Source: Cornus controversa (lineage: Eukaryota; Streptophyta; Magnoliopsida; Cornales; Cornaceae). Taken from it: a stretch of DNA of 64,000 nt. Shown here in pieces: positions 10,582-22,572 of this stretch (the stretch's first letter is position 1; the number at the start of each line of letters is the position of its first letter). The stretch lies in the NCBI GenBank assembly GCA_026545225.1, contig CM048846.1:13169975-13233974 (forward strand). Direction: 5' to 3'. The notes under the pieces are model-generated. The model searched no databases. It was not told the origin of the DNA and saw nothing but the letters and a program-made list of their open reading frames with translations. Both the position numbers and the translations under genes were made by a program.

Positions 10582-11005
10582 TCAATATAATTGGTATCAT
10601 ATTAGTTCTTCTCTTGATAATTATGTTAAACATTCATATTGTGAAAGTTTGATACTTTCTCTAAAAAGAAACATAACTGATTCCTTACATGTAATACAAT
10701 CATTCCCTTTGCTAGCTTCTCATCAATATGATTAACAACCCAAAAATTAGAAATAGAGATGTAATGCGGTTTATTACCATCAAGTGCCTACTAGCCTCCT
10801 ACAAATGTGAAGTGCAAGATCATGGATGAAGAATCAGTTTTTCAATCTCAAATTTGTAGTTTTACATCAGTCGACAAGGATTGCCAAAGAAAAATAATAA
10901 TTACTCAAACACAAACACACAATAAATATGACAAATGTTAATTTGTTTAGTTTAGTTCATATTGTTGAGTGACTACTTGCCATACAGATAACTTAGGTGA
11001 TTCAC
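10582..11005. other. AT-rich intergenic stretch left of the MULE
   Basis: I see nothing recognisable. The last bases are the left flank of the MULE; no clean 9-bp target duplication could be matched to the right flank at 41481. Confidence 0.5.
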
Positions 11006-11337
11006 GAAAAATTATTAGGTCCTAGTCCACAGCATCACTTAACTTATTTGGTGGACTACACAAATCAGCTCATGACACTTTATTATAATGTCAGTCTTTT
11101 ATATTAGTTGACACATTCAGCACAGTAAAAACATTTAACGGAGAGAGATATTCGTTCTTTTATCTAAACAGACGTTAACAGAGAGAAATATATGTTCTCT
11201 CTTTCTAAACAGACGTGTTCTCACTCTCTAGTTTTATTTTTCCCGCTTTGTCTCTGAAAATTCTCTCTCATTAAACCATTCATCTTCTCAAAGAATATTT
11301 TTCTTCTAACTTAGCAATCTCCATTCATCCTGTAACA
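11006..11337 (+). repeat. MULE left terminal inverted repeat (uninterrupted)
   Basis: It matches the reverse complement of 41363-41480, then 29941-30029, then 17180-17256. Shared landmarks are GGTCCTAGTC, CTTTATTATAA, CAGTCTTTTATAT, CGGAGAGA, TCTCTAGTTT and TAGCAATC. It contains a local duplication of about 45 bp around 11139-11220 that the right TIR lacks. It serves as the empty-site control for both Harbinger insertions. Confidence 0.85.
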
Positions 11338-11754
11338 AATTCTTCACCCCAACACAACAAAAGGTTACTACTCTGTTTTTTTCTCTTCACCCATAAGTTT
11401 CTCAAGTACATTTCTTTCATCCTATTATCAAATGTGATTTGAGAGTGGGTGTGTAGATTAAAGTGTTTGTTTGATTGATATTTTTGAAATCATAGTTGTG
11501 ATTAAGACAAAGTCTAATTCTATCTAGAAATCCCTAATTTTCTTTTTTTAACTTCTTAATCTATATTTCTCCAAATCATTTCTTTAAAGTATAAGATTGC
11601 TAAGTTTATTTCTTAGCTTTTTATGAAACATATTTATGAAATTGATGTTTACACACATTAAATAGGAAAATAACTTAAGGAAACTATTAATAATATTATT
11701 GGTCTTTGTTTACTTGCAGCTGGTATCTAAGGCAGGGAGTAAACCAAAAGCATA

Positions 11755-14344
11755 ATGGCATCTAAAGGCACAATTATTTTACTTGAGTATCTATTTTTAT
11801 TTTTATTTTTATTTTTATTTTTATGTTGAATTAATTTATTGATTGTTGTGACATTACCAATATTTTTCTATTTGTTATTAAAATTGTAGATGTTGGAATT
11901 GATAACAATGAAAAAATCATTATTGATGACAATGATGATAGCATTTATGTTATACATCAGAGCGGCGATGATAAGCCAGAGCTAAAAGTTGGAATGTTGG
12001 TCTATAGGGAGGAAGAAGCTTACAATTTGTATAATAGTTATGTTATAAACAAAGGATTTAGTGTGCGAAAAGGAAAAGTTCGGCGGTATGAAGGCACAAG
12101 TGATTTGCGGTAACATATTTTTTTGTGTTCATGTGAAGGAGTTAAGGAAGCTAGTCCACCTTTTCAAGATAAAAAGTTTGAAAGAATACTAACTAGAACT
12201 AGTTGCAAAGCTCGTGATGTATTTAATGTGGAAAATGGTGTTTGGGAATTTCACTTCTGAACATAACCATACACTTGCAAAGTCCAAGCAAAGACACTTG
12301 TTGAGGTTAGGGAGAAAAATAACCAGTACTTGTGCAGCTGTCTTAAGTTCCATGTCCAAAGCCGGTATAAGAGCGACTAAGGCATACTCATACTTGTCTA
12401 AAGAAGTCGGTGGGGTAGGTTCAAATTGTTGGGTTCACAGAACGTGATTGCCACAACTTTCTGCAGTCTGAAAAATCAAAATCAATAGAAGCATGGGATG
12501 CTCAAAGTCTTATCAATTATTTCAAGTGTAAGCAATCAGAAAATCCAATGTTCTTTTACACAGTTCAAGTGGATGATCAAAATCGAATGTCGAATTTTTT
12601 TTGGAGAGATGGTTCCTCCAAATTGGATTATGAATGTTTTGGTGATGTCGTTATATTTCATACCACCTACCGCACAAATAAGTATAATATGATTTATGCT
12701 CCTTTTGTTGAAGTAAATCATCATTGGAAGAATGTATTATTCGGTTGTGTTTTTTTACTGAATGAAACCACAGCTTCTTTTGTGTGGTTGTTTGAAACAT
12801 TTTGGAGGCGATGGGAAATAAAGCTCCTAAAACAATTTTCACTGACCAAGATGGGGCAATGGCAACTGAGATACGTAAGGTGTTACCTAACACTCGATAA
12901 CGCCTATGTACATGACATATCTTGAAAAATGCAGCTCTTTCAAATCCAATGTTCAAGGAGAAGTTTACAAAGCTCTTTTATGGTTGTGAAACAGAGGAAG
13001 AGTTCGAGCCCATGTGGGGCAAGATAAATGAAGAACATGACATTGCAGAGAATAAATGGTTGAGTAAATTGTATGACCTTCATGAGAAATGGTACCCAAC
13101 TTTCAGTCGTGATACATTCTCGGCTAATATTAAATCAACACAAAGAAATGAGAGTACAGATAATATATTTCAACATACTGCTTGTAATACCATGACTCTT
13201 ACCGAATTTGTGCAGCATTACGATGAAAGTGCAAGCCGAATGCGTGAAATTGAATTGAATGATGATTTTTCATGTTCTAGAGGTAAACCTCACTTGGTAA
13301 TACCTAATAATGGTATTTTAATTCATGCAACTCAGATGTATACACATATCATATTTAGAATGTTTCAAGATGAATTCTTAAAAGCAGTAAATGAAGTGAT
13401 TGTTCGGGTTGATTCTGTTGGGACACTTCTCATTTACACTTTGAAAGTCATGGGTTGTCACAGAGAGCATATTGTAGAATTTCACTATGCTAATTTCACT
13501 GCTCAGTGTAGTTGTAAAATGTTTGAATCTTTGGGCTTCTTGTGTTGACATGGTTCAAGGGTATTGAACCTTAATGCCATCCAAAAGATTTCTAGTGAAA
13601 ATATATTGAAGAGGTGGACAAAAGGTGTAAAGGAAGGCATTATCATTGATAAGTATGGTGAGTCATTCAAGAATGCAACAACGTCATCAAAGACAATATT
13701 TTTGAACAAGCTTATGTGGAAGGCTTTTAATGTTATGAGTTTAAGTGCATATGATGAGGAGATAGTTGCACTTACGAATGAACATCTAGACCAAATCGTA
13801 CAAGAAGTTAGAAAGATAAAATCAAAGAATGTGATGGATAGTTGTGATGTTACCAATGGAGTACATGGCTCAACTGATGAGAAGCTGGTGTTGGATCCTC
13901 CACGTATGAGACCAAAAGGGGTAACATATGGTAGGCTTAAGGGCGCTTGGAGAACCAAAAAGAAAAAGGCAAAAAAAGGTGCAACAAAATTCCTAAGAGA
14001 AGAAGTTTCACTTGTCCCAGTTTTCTCTCAACAAATGGGCTCTAATCCACATACTCAGGTGCAATATAACACAAGGTGTATGTATAGTCATATAAAGATT
14101 ATCCTATAACCATTATTTATTGATTAAGTTTGTTACAATTATTCATACAAGTTTTTGGACATCATTATAATCCTTTTGTAAGTTTTCAACAAATACAGTC
14201 CTTTTTGCCAAATTGGAGTCAGGTAATATTTTAAGTGGTGCCCAGCTTGAATTTTCCACATACATTATTATTATGTGTTTGTAGGTATCATATAACAATG
14301 TTATATCTGCTGAAACAAACCAAAAAATTTTGAACTTTAATCAG
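11755..14344 (+). pseudogene. FAR1/MULE-type transposase, multiply broken
   Basis: The order of domains is intact. A FAR1 DNA-binding region (EEEAYNLYNSYVINKGFSVR, about 11960-12290, with the EHNH end) is followed by the MULE transposase domain (GDVVIFHTTYRTNKYN, then FTDQDGAMAT) and a SWIM zinc-finger region (CSCKMFESLG, about 13505). Lesions include TAA at 12111-12113, shifts near 12255, 12425 and 12801, stops near 12897 and 12915, and TGA at 13546-13548. The first catalytic Asp of the usual DTTYRTNKY motif is His here (CAT at 12659-12661). Short downstream exons may lie at about 14180-14221 and 14284-14344. It cannot mobilise the element by itself. Confidence 0.85.
11791..11823 (+). repeat. 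(TTTTTA)n-like simple repeat
   Basis: Four to five hexanucleotide copies lie in what is probably the first intron of the MULE transposase. Confidence 0.8.
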
Positions 14345-14469
14345 GTATGAATTCTTCACTTTCATTTTTAGACATGAATAAATGTTTAAATTGTCCTCCA
14401 TATTCTAACTGTTATGTTTTTTTAATTGTTTTCTGTTTAGGATATTGCAAAATGAGACAGCTGAAAACA

Positions 14470-14775
14470 GTGAAAATTCCTAAAAACTATTATGTTTTTT
14501 TAATTCTGTTCCTTTTGGTCTATCTGATGAAAATGCAGTTAATTATCTTGTTTAATGCTTTTGTTAAACAGTGGAAATTTCTAAAAACTGTTATATATAT
14601 TTTTTAATTATGTTCCTTTTGGTCTATCTGATGAAAAAGAGTATCTTTTGCTATTAGTTATCTTGCTCAATGCTTATGTAAAACAGTGGGAATTCCTAAA
14701 AACTGTTATGTTTTTTTAATTATGTTCCTTTTGGTCTATCTGATGAAAAAGAGTATCTTTTGAAGATACTTATCT
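14470..14775 (+). repeat. Diverged tandem repeat in MULE interior
   Basis: Units containing CCTAAAAACT, GTTATG, GTTCCTTTTGGTCTATCTG and ATGAAAAAGAG recur about three to four times. No coding role is apparent. Confidence 0.7.
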
Positions 14776-15019
14776 TGTTTAATGCTTCTGTAAGGTTCCT
14801 ACATGCTGCCTAATGGTCATTCTTTTGTCATCTAATGCTATGGGTTTTATTTGCTATCTTTGTAAAGAGTGTAAATGGTTCTTAGATTCATAAACTTTCT
14901 TTCTTATTAATACAAATTATAGTTACCCATGCCTGAAATAAAGTTGTTGTCTGTGCTTTTGATGAGCTGCTGAGAGTCCTTGCTTTGTTATTTTTGCTTT
15001 AAATTTCTAGTTTTTGAAA

Positions 15020-15220
15020 GTGTTTTTTTCTTCTTTATGTTTCTCAGTTGAGTGAATAAATAAGTTATATTGTGTCTGCTTGTGTTGTTTCCTGAAGGTA
15101 GATTTAAAATTTTTGTTTTTCGAACGTTTCTTTTTCTTCTTTATGTTTCTCAGTTGAGTGAGTGAATAGGTTGTATTGTGTTTGCTTGTATTGTTTCTTG
15201 AAGGTGTGTATTAAATTTCT
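15020..15220 (+). repeat. Tandem duplication of about 105 bp in MULE interior
   Basis: The block with TCTTCTTTATGTTTCTCAG, TTGAGTGA and TTGTGT(C/T)TGCTTGT occurs at about 15025-15115 and again at about 15130-15215. Confidence 0.7.
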
Positions 15221-16930
15221 GGTTTTTTCGAAAGTGATTTTTTTCATTAAGTAAGGTCTGATGTCCAACAGGATGATAATTTTAGTGTTCGTCAGAAGCT
15301 GCAATCTCTTAAGCTAAAAATAAAAAAAATTCAATGTAATAGATGATTGGTGGATCAATGGGAGCTTAAAGAAATTTGCTTTAGATAGTAGCTTGATCAG
15401 AAGTGGTAATTTTCAGATGCTTTTGGTAGTGTCATGAGACTGTTTCAGTGTGCAGATGGCTTAGCTTTAGAGTGCTTTATTTGTTGCTTCTATTTTGTCC
15501 TCATTAGTTTGCTTGTTAAGTTCTGTCTGAGTAGAGGTATTGTGTTCTGCTTTCCTTTTTTGTGCTGTTGTCAATGTGAATATGTATTATCAGGAATACT
15601 AGGTATGTGTGTGTTAGCTGCTCTATTTTGTTCTTTGCCTTAGTTATGAGAGGTGAAGGCATACTTCACATTACATCAAAAAATGAAATGAATACCACCA
15701 CTTCCAGTACAAAGGAGAAACAAAAACTGAAACAGAAGTGACAACTTAACGGACTCTAGTCTAGAATTCATTCTAAAAGTTGGGCAAGGGAAATAGTAGC
15801 CTATGGAGTTGAAACATTCAAGATCTCAAACAACTTCCCCCACACAACTTTAGCATACGAACAAGTGAAAATCATCACTATTCTTCACTGACTTAAGAAC
15901 CCAATACCACATTTTTGAAGAAAAATGCCACTGAGACATTTTTATATCCCAATGTGTTAAATAGAGACAAAAGAAAGTCACAGTCATACTACATATGATT
16001 CTATTTGATGAAAGTCGTCAAGTGATTTTATTTGCAATCCAAGTGTGGGTAGATGCTGATAATAGTTGGATGTATCTATATTAGAAAATACGAATAATTC
16101 AAAATTTTCAACTATTAATAAATAAGGATGGTCCAAGAGTCCCAATTATACTAAAGGCAATGCAATTATAATTTTAAAGAGCTTAACACGCCGGAGAAAG
16201 AAAGGAGAAAAATGTCTTGATATATAAAGTGCAAGAATACCCAATACCGTTTCATACATTACATGCCAAGAAGTAAAATTCATAACACCACCGGTAGGCC
16301 ATTTGACCTTTACAAATGAGGAGCAAATTAAAAAGACATTCCCAAATAAATTTTAAAATTATACAATTCAAAGGAAAATGTCTACAATCTTCAAATTGTG
16401 GAATAATCTTCAAATTTATCATCGAGAACATCCTTCTTTCTATCATTGTCACATCCTTGTAACTCTAATATCTACCAACTTATCACCAAGAACATACCTA
16501 AAAAAATAAAAAAGAGAAGTAAATAATTATCAAAAAGTCATTCACATGAATAAAAATTTAATTAAAAAAGTTGTCAAAATAATTACCGATAAGCTTAGGT
16601 ATAACTAACAAGAAACACAAGGAACATGTTACAATAATATTTTGTTGTAACTTTTGGCGGTAATCATGAGATTTGTGATAATAATGGATTATTACTGAAG
16701 AAAATGCCTCAAAAGCACAAAAGCTTAAACCAAAATGGAAGCATGTTTCTCATTAATTTTCTCAAAAATTTTCAAGGGTTTCTAAAAAATCTAACCACAA
16801 TATTAAACAGAGAATTACATAGGTATAAAAAAAACATAAAATTCGCATTATTTTCCACAAACAAACTCAATTTCACCAATTAGATCAATTGGGACTTGAT
16901 TTCCACCGGCAGTTCAATGGTTAATTGGTT
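15221..16930. other. MULE internal sequence without recognisable gene
   Basis: This part lies between the transposase relic and the right-TIR side. Short frames exist but none has recognisable family motifs. Confidence 0.5.
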
Positions 16931-16939
16931 TAACAACAA

Positions 16940-17180
16940 AGAAATGGAGGCAACTCCACATAGATGAGAGAGAAAAAATTTGAGGGCAACTCCACATAGA
17001 TGAGAGAGAAAAAATTTGAGGGCAACTCCACTGGGATGGTGGTTGAAGCAAGCGATGGTGGAATCTTTTCTTCTTCAAGCTCAAGAATTCCACATAGATG
17101 AGAGAGAAAGAAATTTTGAGGGCAACTCCACTGGGATGGTTGCTGAAGCAAGCGATGATAGAATCTTTTCTTCTTCAAAC
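16940..17180 (+). repeat. Tandem repeats next to the MULE right TIR
   Basis: Units with CAACTCCACATAGATGAGAG and CAACTCCACTGGGATGG, AGCAAGCGATG recur: a short unit twice (from about 16945) and a longer unit of about 112 bp twice (to about 17180). Confidence 0.75.
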
Positions 17181-17256
17181 TCGAGACTTTCGCAGTAACG
17201 GCGTGAATGGGGATTGCTAGGTCAGAATAAAAATAAGCTTTCAGTATAGGAACAGT
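17180..17256 (-). repeat. MULE right TIR, innermost piece
   Basis: Its reverse complement aligns with left-TIR positions about 11275-11337 (shared TATTTTT, TTCT, TAGCAATC, CCCATTCA). It abuts the TTA duplication of Harbinger element A. Confidence 0.8.
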
Positions 17257-17450
17257 TTAGGGGCTGTTTGGTAGGGGCTTCTGTTTCATGTTTCATGTTT
17301 TCACAAGGGTACTGTAGGTGTACAGTAAATGGCAACGTGTTTGGTAATGAGTATTTTGTTTTGCACAGTTCACTACTTGCTTTAAAAATTCAGGCCCAAA
17401 TACGAAACAAAAAAATGGTGTTTCATCTTGTTTTGTACTGTTTATTGGGC

Positions 17451-17463
17451 TACTGTAGCGCTA
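17451..17463 (+). promoter_or_regulatory. Subterminal TACTGTAGCGCTA motif, element A
   Basis: The same 13-mer occurs inverted at 41170-41182 in element B at a similar distance from the end. Shorter CTGTAG copies lie at about 17310, 17476 and 17499. It is a candidate transposase- or Myb-binding site by position only. Confidence 0.45.
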
Positions 17464-17510
17464 ACACTTTAAACACTGTAGCAGGACTGAAGTTGGTACT
17501 GTAGCCCACA

Positions 17511-17518
17511 TATATAAG
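17511..17518 (+). promoter_or_regulatory. Probable TATA box of element A
   Basis: TATATAAG lies about 250 bp inside the terminal repeat, just upstream of the leader region. Element B has a comparable TATATA at 41093-41100 at a similar distance. Confidence 0.5.
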
Positions 17519-17596
17519 CTTATTTCTGAAACATTTCGGCCCTAATCTCTTCAACGCCTTCGTCTCTATCATTGGCGATTTTGCTGGAGAAGTCTC

Positions 17597-18190
17597 TGCC
17601 GCGCTGGAATCTCGCTTCAACGTCGGCGACCTCGATTCAGAGACCGTAGTATTTGGTAAGTTGATCCGGTTTCGCATATCTGGCCATTTCTTCTTGATTT
17701 TGCTAAGAAGGAGCCCTCTTTTCTTCTACAACTACCCTAGATATGAGCCGATCTTTAGTTTATACTATATATTATTGTAGATCTTACAATTTTACCGATT
17801 GTTTTTGTTTGAAACCCTAGTTTCTCATAAACACTAGTTTTCTTCTTTACAAAATCTTAGATCTGACCGTGTATGTTGTTTATACTATATGCCGCCGCTG
17901 GAATCTCGCTTCACCGTCGGCGACCTCGATTCAGAGACCGTAACATTTGGTAAGTTAATCGAGTTTCACATATCTAGCCATTTCTTCTTGATTTTTCTAA
18001 GAAGGAACCCTCTATTTTCTTCTACAACTACCCTAGATATGAGCCTATCTTTAGTTTATACTATATATTATTGTAGATCTTACAATTTTACCGATTGTTT
18101 TTGTTTGAAACCCTAGTTTCTCATAAACACTAGTTTTCTTCTTTACAAAATCTTAGATCTGACCGTGTATGTTGTTTATACTATATATTA
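17597..18190 (+). repeat. Tandem duplication of about 293 bp in element A leader
   Basis: The block beginning GCTGGAATCTCGCTTCA and containing GGCGACCTCGATTCAGAGAC, then a GTAAGTT splice-donor-like site, occurs at about 17597-17889 and 17890-18190. A further partial copy of its end is at 18188-18222. The donor sites suggest a duplicated 5' untranslated exon with its intron start. Confidence 0.85.
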
Positions 18191-18222
18191 TCTTTAGATC
18201 TGACCGTGTATGTTGTTTTCTT

Positions 18223-21096
18223 TTTTTGTGTTTTTTGGTTTGCCTTTGATTTTGTCCGAATTGATTCATGTTTATTGGCTCTTTTTATTTTTGGTTTGCC
18301 TTTGATTAAAGATGCTAAGCTTAAAGAGATTATTACTAAAATTTTGAATTCACAATATTATGTAATAAATCTAGAATCTCTTTCCATTGTTAAAAATAGT
18401 ACTCAATGATTGTTTACCATTGGAGGGAAAATGCTAGCAATCTGTGATAGTTCAGCAACTTGGAACTCACTAGCCGTTTGCATTACTTGAATATCTCAAT
18501 CTGAATTAGTTGGTTTCATAGCCACTTTCCATGATTTGATTTCCTACTGAAAATTAGAGAGGATGAGTAATTTAAGTGAAATGAGACTTCACTTCTTTGT
18601 TGAAAATATCCTTCTAAAAGCCTTTTTCTCAGCCATTATATGAGATTATTTTAATTATATGATAAAGTATATTTTTTCAAAAGTTAATTACTATATGATA
18701 AAGTTGATATTCCACTTGTGATACAATAATTAGAATGAGAACTGACGTTTTAATTTACTATACAATAATTAATTGGTTTGCAACATGAGCTGATTGATTG
18801 ATTGTTTACTTGTGAACTAATTTCAATGCATGAATTATTTTTCATTATATGCAGAGATTTTAAAAAGTGCAAAAGTATATGACATGAGTGACTTGTGTTT
18901 TTTTTTCACCCCTGGATTTGGTTCCATTGTTATTATTCAATGTACCCACATTGTGATTCTACACTTTTTATTCTCTTGTCATGCAAAGTTGTTTGAGTTA
19001 AATTTCTTGCAATTTTAGTGGGCCACTTGGGCAGCAGAAAAGGGTTGAAGAAGAGGAAGAAGAAAAAAAGAGAAGTATAGAATTTTATTTTGTTTTTGGT
19101 GCATGTGGTACTACATGCAATTGAAGGAAAAAGAACAAAAGGGAAAGTAGGGGATTAAGAGGAAGAAATCATATTTCTTCCCTCCTAAAGCGGGAGGAAA
19201 AAAAGGAACAAAATGATTTGAAGCAGTTACCTTTTATTATTATTATGTGAATTGAAATATAATCATTTCTTCAAAGACATAAAACAGTTTCATACTTTTA
19301 TTTTGTGGTTGTGGAAAGCTCAAGTCCACATTTGATGAATTGACAAGGTGTGTGTGTGGGGGGTAGGGGTCAAGAAATTTAGAAAAGAGGAGAGCAAAAA
19401 CATGTCAATTCAACAACACACATCCAAAATATATCAACATTACATGATTAATGAAATTGAAGCAGAGATGCTTTGGAGTTGATTTATAATGCAAAAGCTT
19501 AGAAGTGCTATGCCTAAATGAAACAAAATGGGGTCCTTGGTGGGGAGCTTTTAAACTTTAAATGTTGTAATGAAAAAGATAGAATGTTTCCAAACAGAGA
19601 GATATGGCTAAGCACAAGTCCATTTCTAACCTTACTCTTTCTTTTGGCTTCTTGTGAGGATTTGATTATGAATTGAAATGGGTGTCATAAGCAGTTGTAA
19701 AGAAAGCCTCTCCAAAAGTAGCATATCTCCTTTTCACAATTATTAATTGTGACTAGCCAACCCATGCCTGCCACATCACACAAAATATTAATTGAGAATT
19801 TCTTAAACTTAAATATTATTTTTATTTGATAATTATGGTATGTTGGTGGTATTTTGACAAGGAGACACTTACCTCACCATTGTCATTAATAATATATGTG
19901 TATGTGTGTATATATGTATAAGTATATGTATATGTATATATGCATGTATAGCAATGAGATTTGGCACCTAACCTTGTCCCCTACAATGCCATGTCAAGTC
20001 GAGTTCGAGTCGTTACATCCACTGTCCCAATGTATGGAATGACCCATGTCATCCATTATAAGTGAGGCCCAGAACTTGACACCCAGAGAAGGATGCCTTG
20101 GATGCATGTTTTTGTTTCTTTCAGAACCTGAGATGAAGATGTCTAATAATTGTTTAAAAGGCCACAAAAGCTACTAATTGTTTACAATGAGTAACACACC
20201 CACCCGATAGTTGTTAAGATAGAGAGACAATGGCTTCTTTGCTAGTTAAGGGTTTGTGCCCCTAGTCATATTAGTATCACAATGGCTTCTTTGTTGATCT
20301 ATTATACATTATCTTCAAATTTGACCCATTTTCATTATTTTTTTATTTATTTTGCATGATGGAAAGACTCGTGGCTCTCTGTTTTATTTTTAGTTTTCTT
20401 TCAACTTGAACTTCAACGCTGCTCCACTACACTTCAGAGGTACGCATACTGTTTCTATCATTTGCATAACATTTTGATAACATATAAAGCACTGTTCGAA
20501 AGTTTAATACAATTTGTTAGTTTTATTTTGATCGTTGTTTATTTCTGTCAAATTATTATATTCATTGGTGCATTATAATTCTGAATTCTATCTGATGTCA
20601 AATCTCTCAGTTTAAAGAATAATAAGTCGAGGTAATCTATTCAGTTCATATAATTTCTCATAATGAAGTATGTATTTATCAGTGAAAAAGTGAAATTGTG
20701 AATTAGATATATCTTACATATGCATCATGATTTAGACCCTCGTAGTTGAGAATAACAAAAGCAAACTAAAAGCTTATTAGGATTCTTGATATACATTTTT
20801 TTGTCTTCTTAAGGTGTTATTGGTATTCATGTTTACTGTTTTTTTTTAAACAATGATGTATAGTTACTTTATATTTCTTAAGATTGGATTGTCATAATTA
20901 GAACTCTAAACTTGGTCCTAAAAGGTAGGAGCATCCTATATATATTCTGTTATCCTATACATATGCATGAGGTATTTAGGTTATCCTATACATATGCATG
21001 GTGGCTGAATTATTTCATTATATTATTTACTTCACTTCGGCTATAACACAAGTAGCATATTAATGTATTTTTTATTGGATGTGCGTTTGGAATTAG
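18223..21096. other. Element A 5' region without coding sequence
   Basis: This is AT-rich leader or intron sequence before the Myb-like gene, with TA/TG microsatellite near 19890-19950. The distance from the element end to the first gene (about 3.8 kb) matches that in element B. Confidence 0.6.
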
Positions 21097-22185
21097 ATGG
21101 ATATCAACTCCCAGAATATGTACGAATTTGCTGATGACATAACTTTGAATGACACTGAGGAAATAGGGGAGGTGACTGAGGATGGGAAAGTCCTATGGGA
21201 TGATGCCCTTGAAGAGAAGTTTATATTATTGATGGAGGAAGAAGTGAGACTTGGTAATCGTACCACTTCAACTTTTTCCACCATTGGGTGGAGACATTTG
21301 GAGGAGGGGATGAAGGCTGAAACTGGTAGGGAATACAAAAGACACCAACTTAGGAATAAGTTCAACTCTTTAAGGTCTTATCACAAAGATTTTAAAAAAC
21401 TCTTACAAGAGACTGGGGTGGGATACAATCCTGAGACTGGCATGGTTGTCGTAGAGGATGAGAGATGGGAGAGGTTGGTTAAGGTTAGTTATAAAATATT
21501 ATTAAATCAATTTTTTTTCATTAAGTTAAATATTTATTTACCTTACTGTTGTTTGGAGTTAACAACATATTAATATTAACATTATAACTTGTAGGTGTTT
21601 AAGAATGCAAAAAAGTTGAGAAGGAAGGGATGCAAACATTATTACAAGTTGAATACAATATTTGGGGACACACATGCCACAGGTAACCTTGTTCATCCAT
21701 CCACTAGAGCTCCCACATCCATCCCAGTGGTTCCAAACACTGGTGGCTTGAACACCATAGATGACCTTTTGACTGAGGAGGTAGCTGAGGGGGGAGGTCA
21801 TGAGAGGAGTCTCTCACCACAACCTCGTCCTAGGAAAGTGCAGAAAGAAAGTTTTGCATCCACAATGTCTCAAGTTATGGCAACCATGACTGAGAACTCG
21901 AAGAGGAAAGCCGATGCCATAGAAAAGGTGGCTTTGGCAGCAGCTTCCTCTTCGACCCACATAAATGCATCTCATGATACACATAAAGATGTTCTTTCTC
22001 CCTCCCAAAAAGAAAAGGAACTAGCACAGTGTGATTTATGCATTAGGATTTTAAACCAATTGCAGGGGGTTGATGATATCCATTATACTAAGGCCCTAGG
22101 GATGCTTCATGATGATGCATTGTGGAGGGATTTCTTTTTGCGCATTCCTAATGAGAGGAAGGTTGGATGGGTGATGAATCTTTGA
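21097..22185 (+). CDS. Myb/SANT-like DNA-binding protein of element A
   Basis: Two exons (21097-21483 and 21595-22185; AAG|GTTAGT donor, TTGTAG acceptor) code for 325 residues. A Myb/SANT-like domain occupies about residues 30-130 (FILLMEEEVRLGNRTTSTFS, then LRNKFNSLRSYHKDFKKLL). The rest has a low-complexity linker and a conserved C-terminal block ending RKVGWVMNL. In PIF/Harbinger elements the second gene encodes such a protein, which binds the element ends and helps the transposase act in the nucleus. It lies 387 bp upstream of the transposase on the same strand. All codons are open. The start ATG is preceded in the genome by a long leader. Confidence 0.9.
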
Positions 22186-22261
22186 TAGTGATGCTTATGA
22201 TATGGACTTGTTTTATATGACTCTGTTTCTTATGTTATTTTTTCGAACTGAACTTTTTTTT

Positions 22262-22500
22262 ATTTGGATGACTGTAATAACCTCTATAATTACGTCTACC
22301 TGGATGACTGTAATAACTTAATTTACTTTTTTAATTAGCTAGATGATTGTATTAACTATATGTGTATCTGCTTATACTATTATATGACTTTAGAACTTAT
22401 TGTGTGAAGTACTTTGATATGATTTAGAACTTATTGTGTTAAATACTTTAAAATGACTTTAGAACTTATTGTGTTATATATTTGAGTACCTGTTGTGGGA
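22262..22500 (+). repeat. Short repeats between Myb-like and transposase genes
   Basis: GGATGACTGTAATAAC occurs at about 22266 and 22301 with a diverged copy at about 22343, then TTTAGAACTTATTGTGT recurs three times (22386-22480). Related GATGACTGTAATAAC copies follow the transposase gene (about 23970-24045), and inverted ones lie in element B. Confidence 0.7.
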
Positions 22501-22572
22501 AGTAGTTATATAATTAGTACTTAGTTGCTTACTACTACAATTGTTGCTTTCTTTTAAATTAGGGTACTTTAA

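Noticed and set aside
11001-11006. 9-bp MULE target duplication at the outer ends
   Set aside because: The left flank GTGATTCAC and right flank TGAATTCAG share only part of their bases, so a clean duplication cannot be claimed.
15434-15643. Cys-rich 69-residue frame in the MULE interior
   Set aside because: There is no recognisable domain, splice context or conservation evidence.
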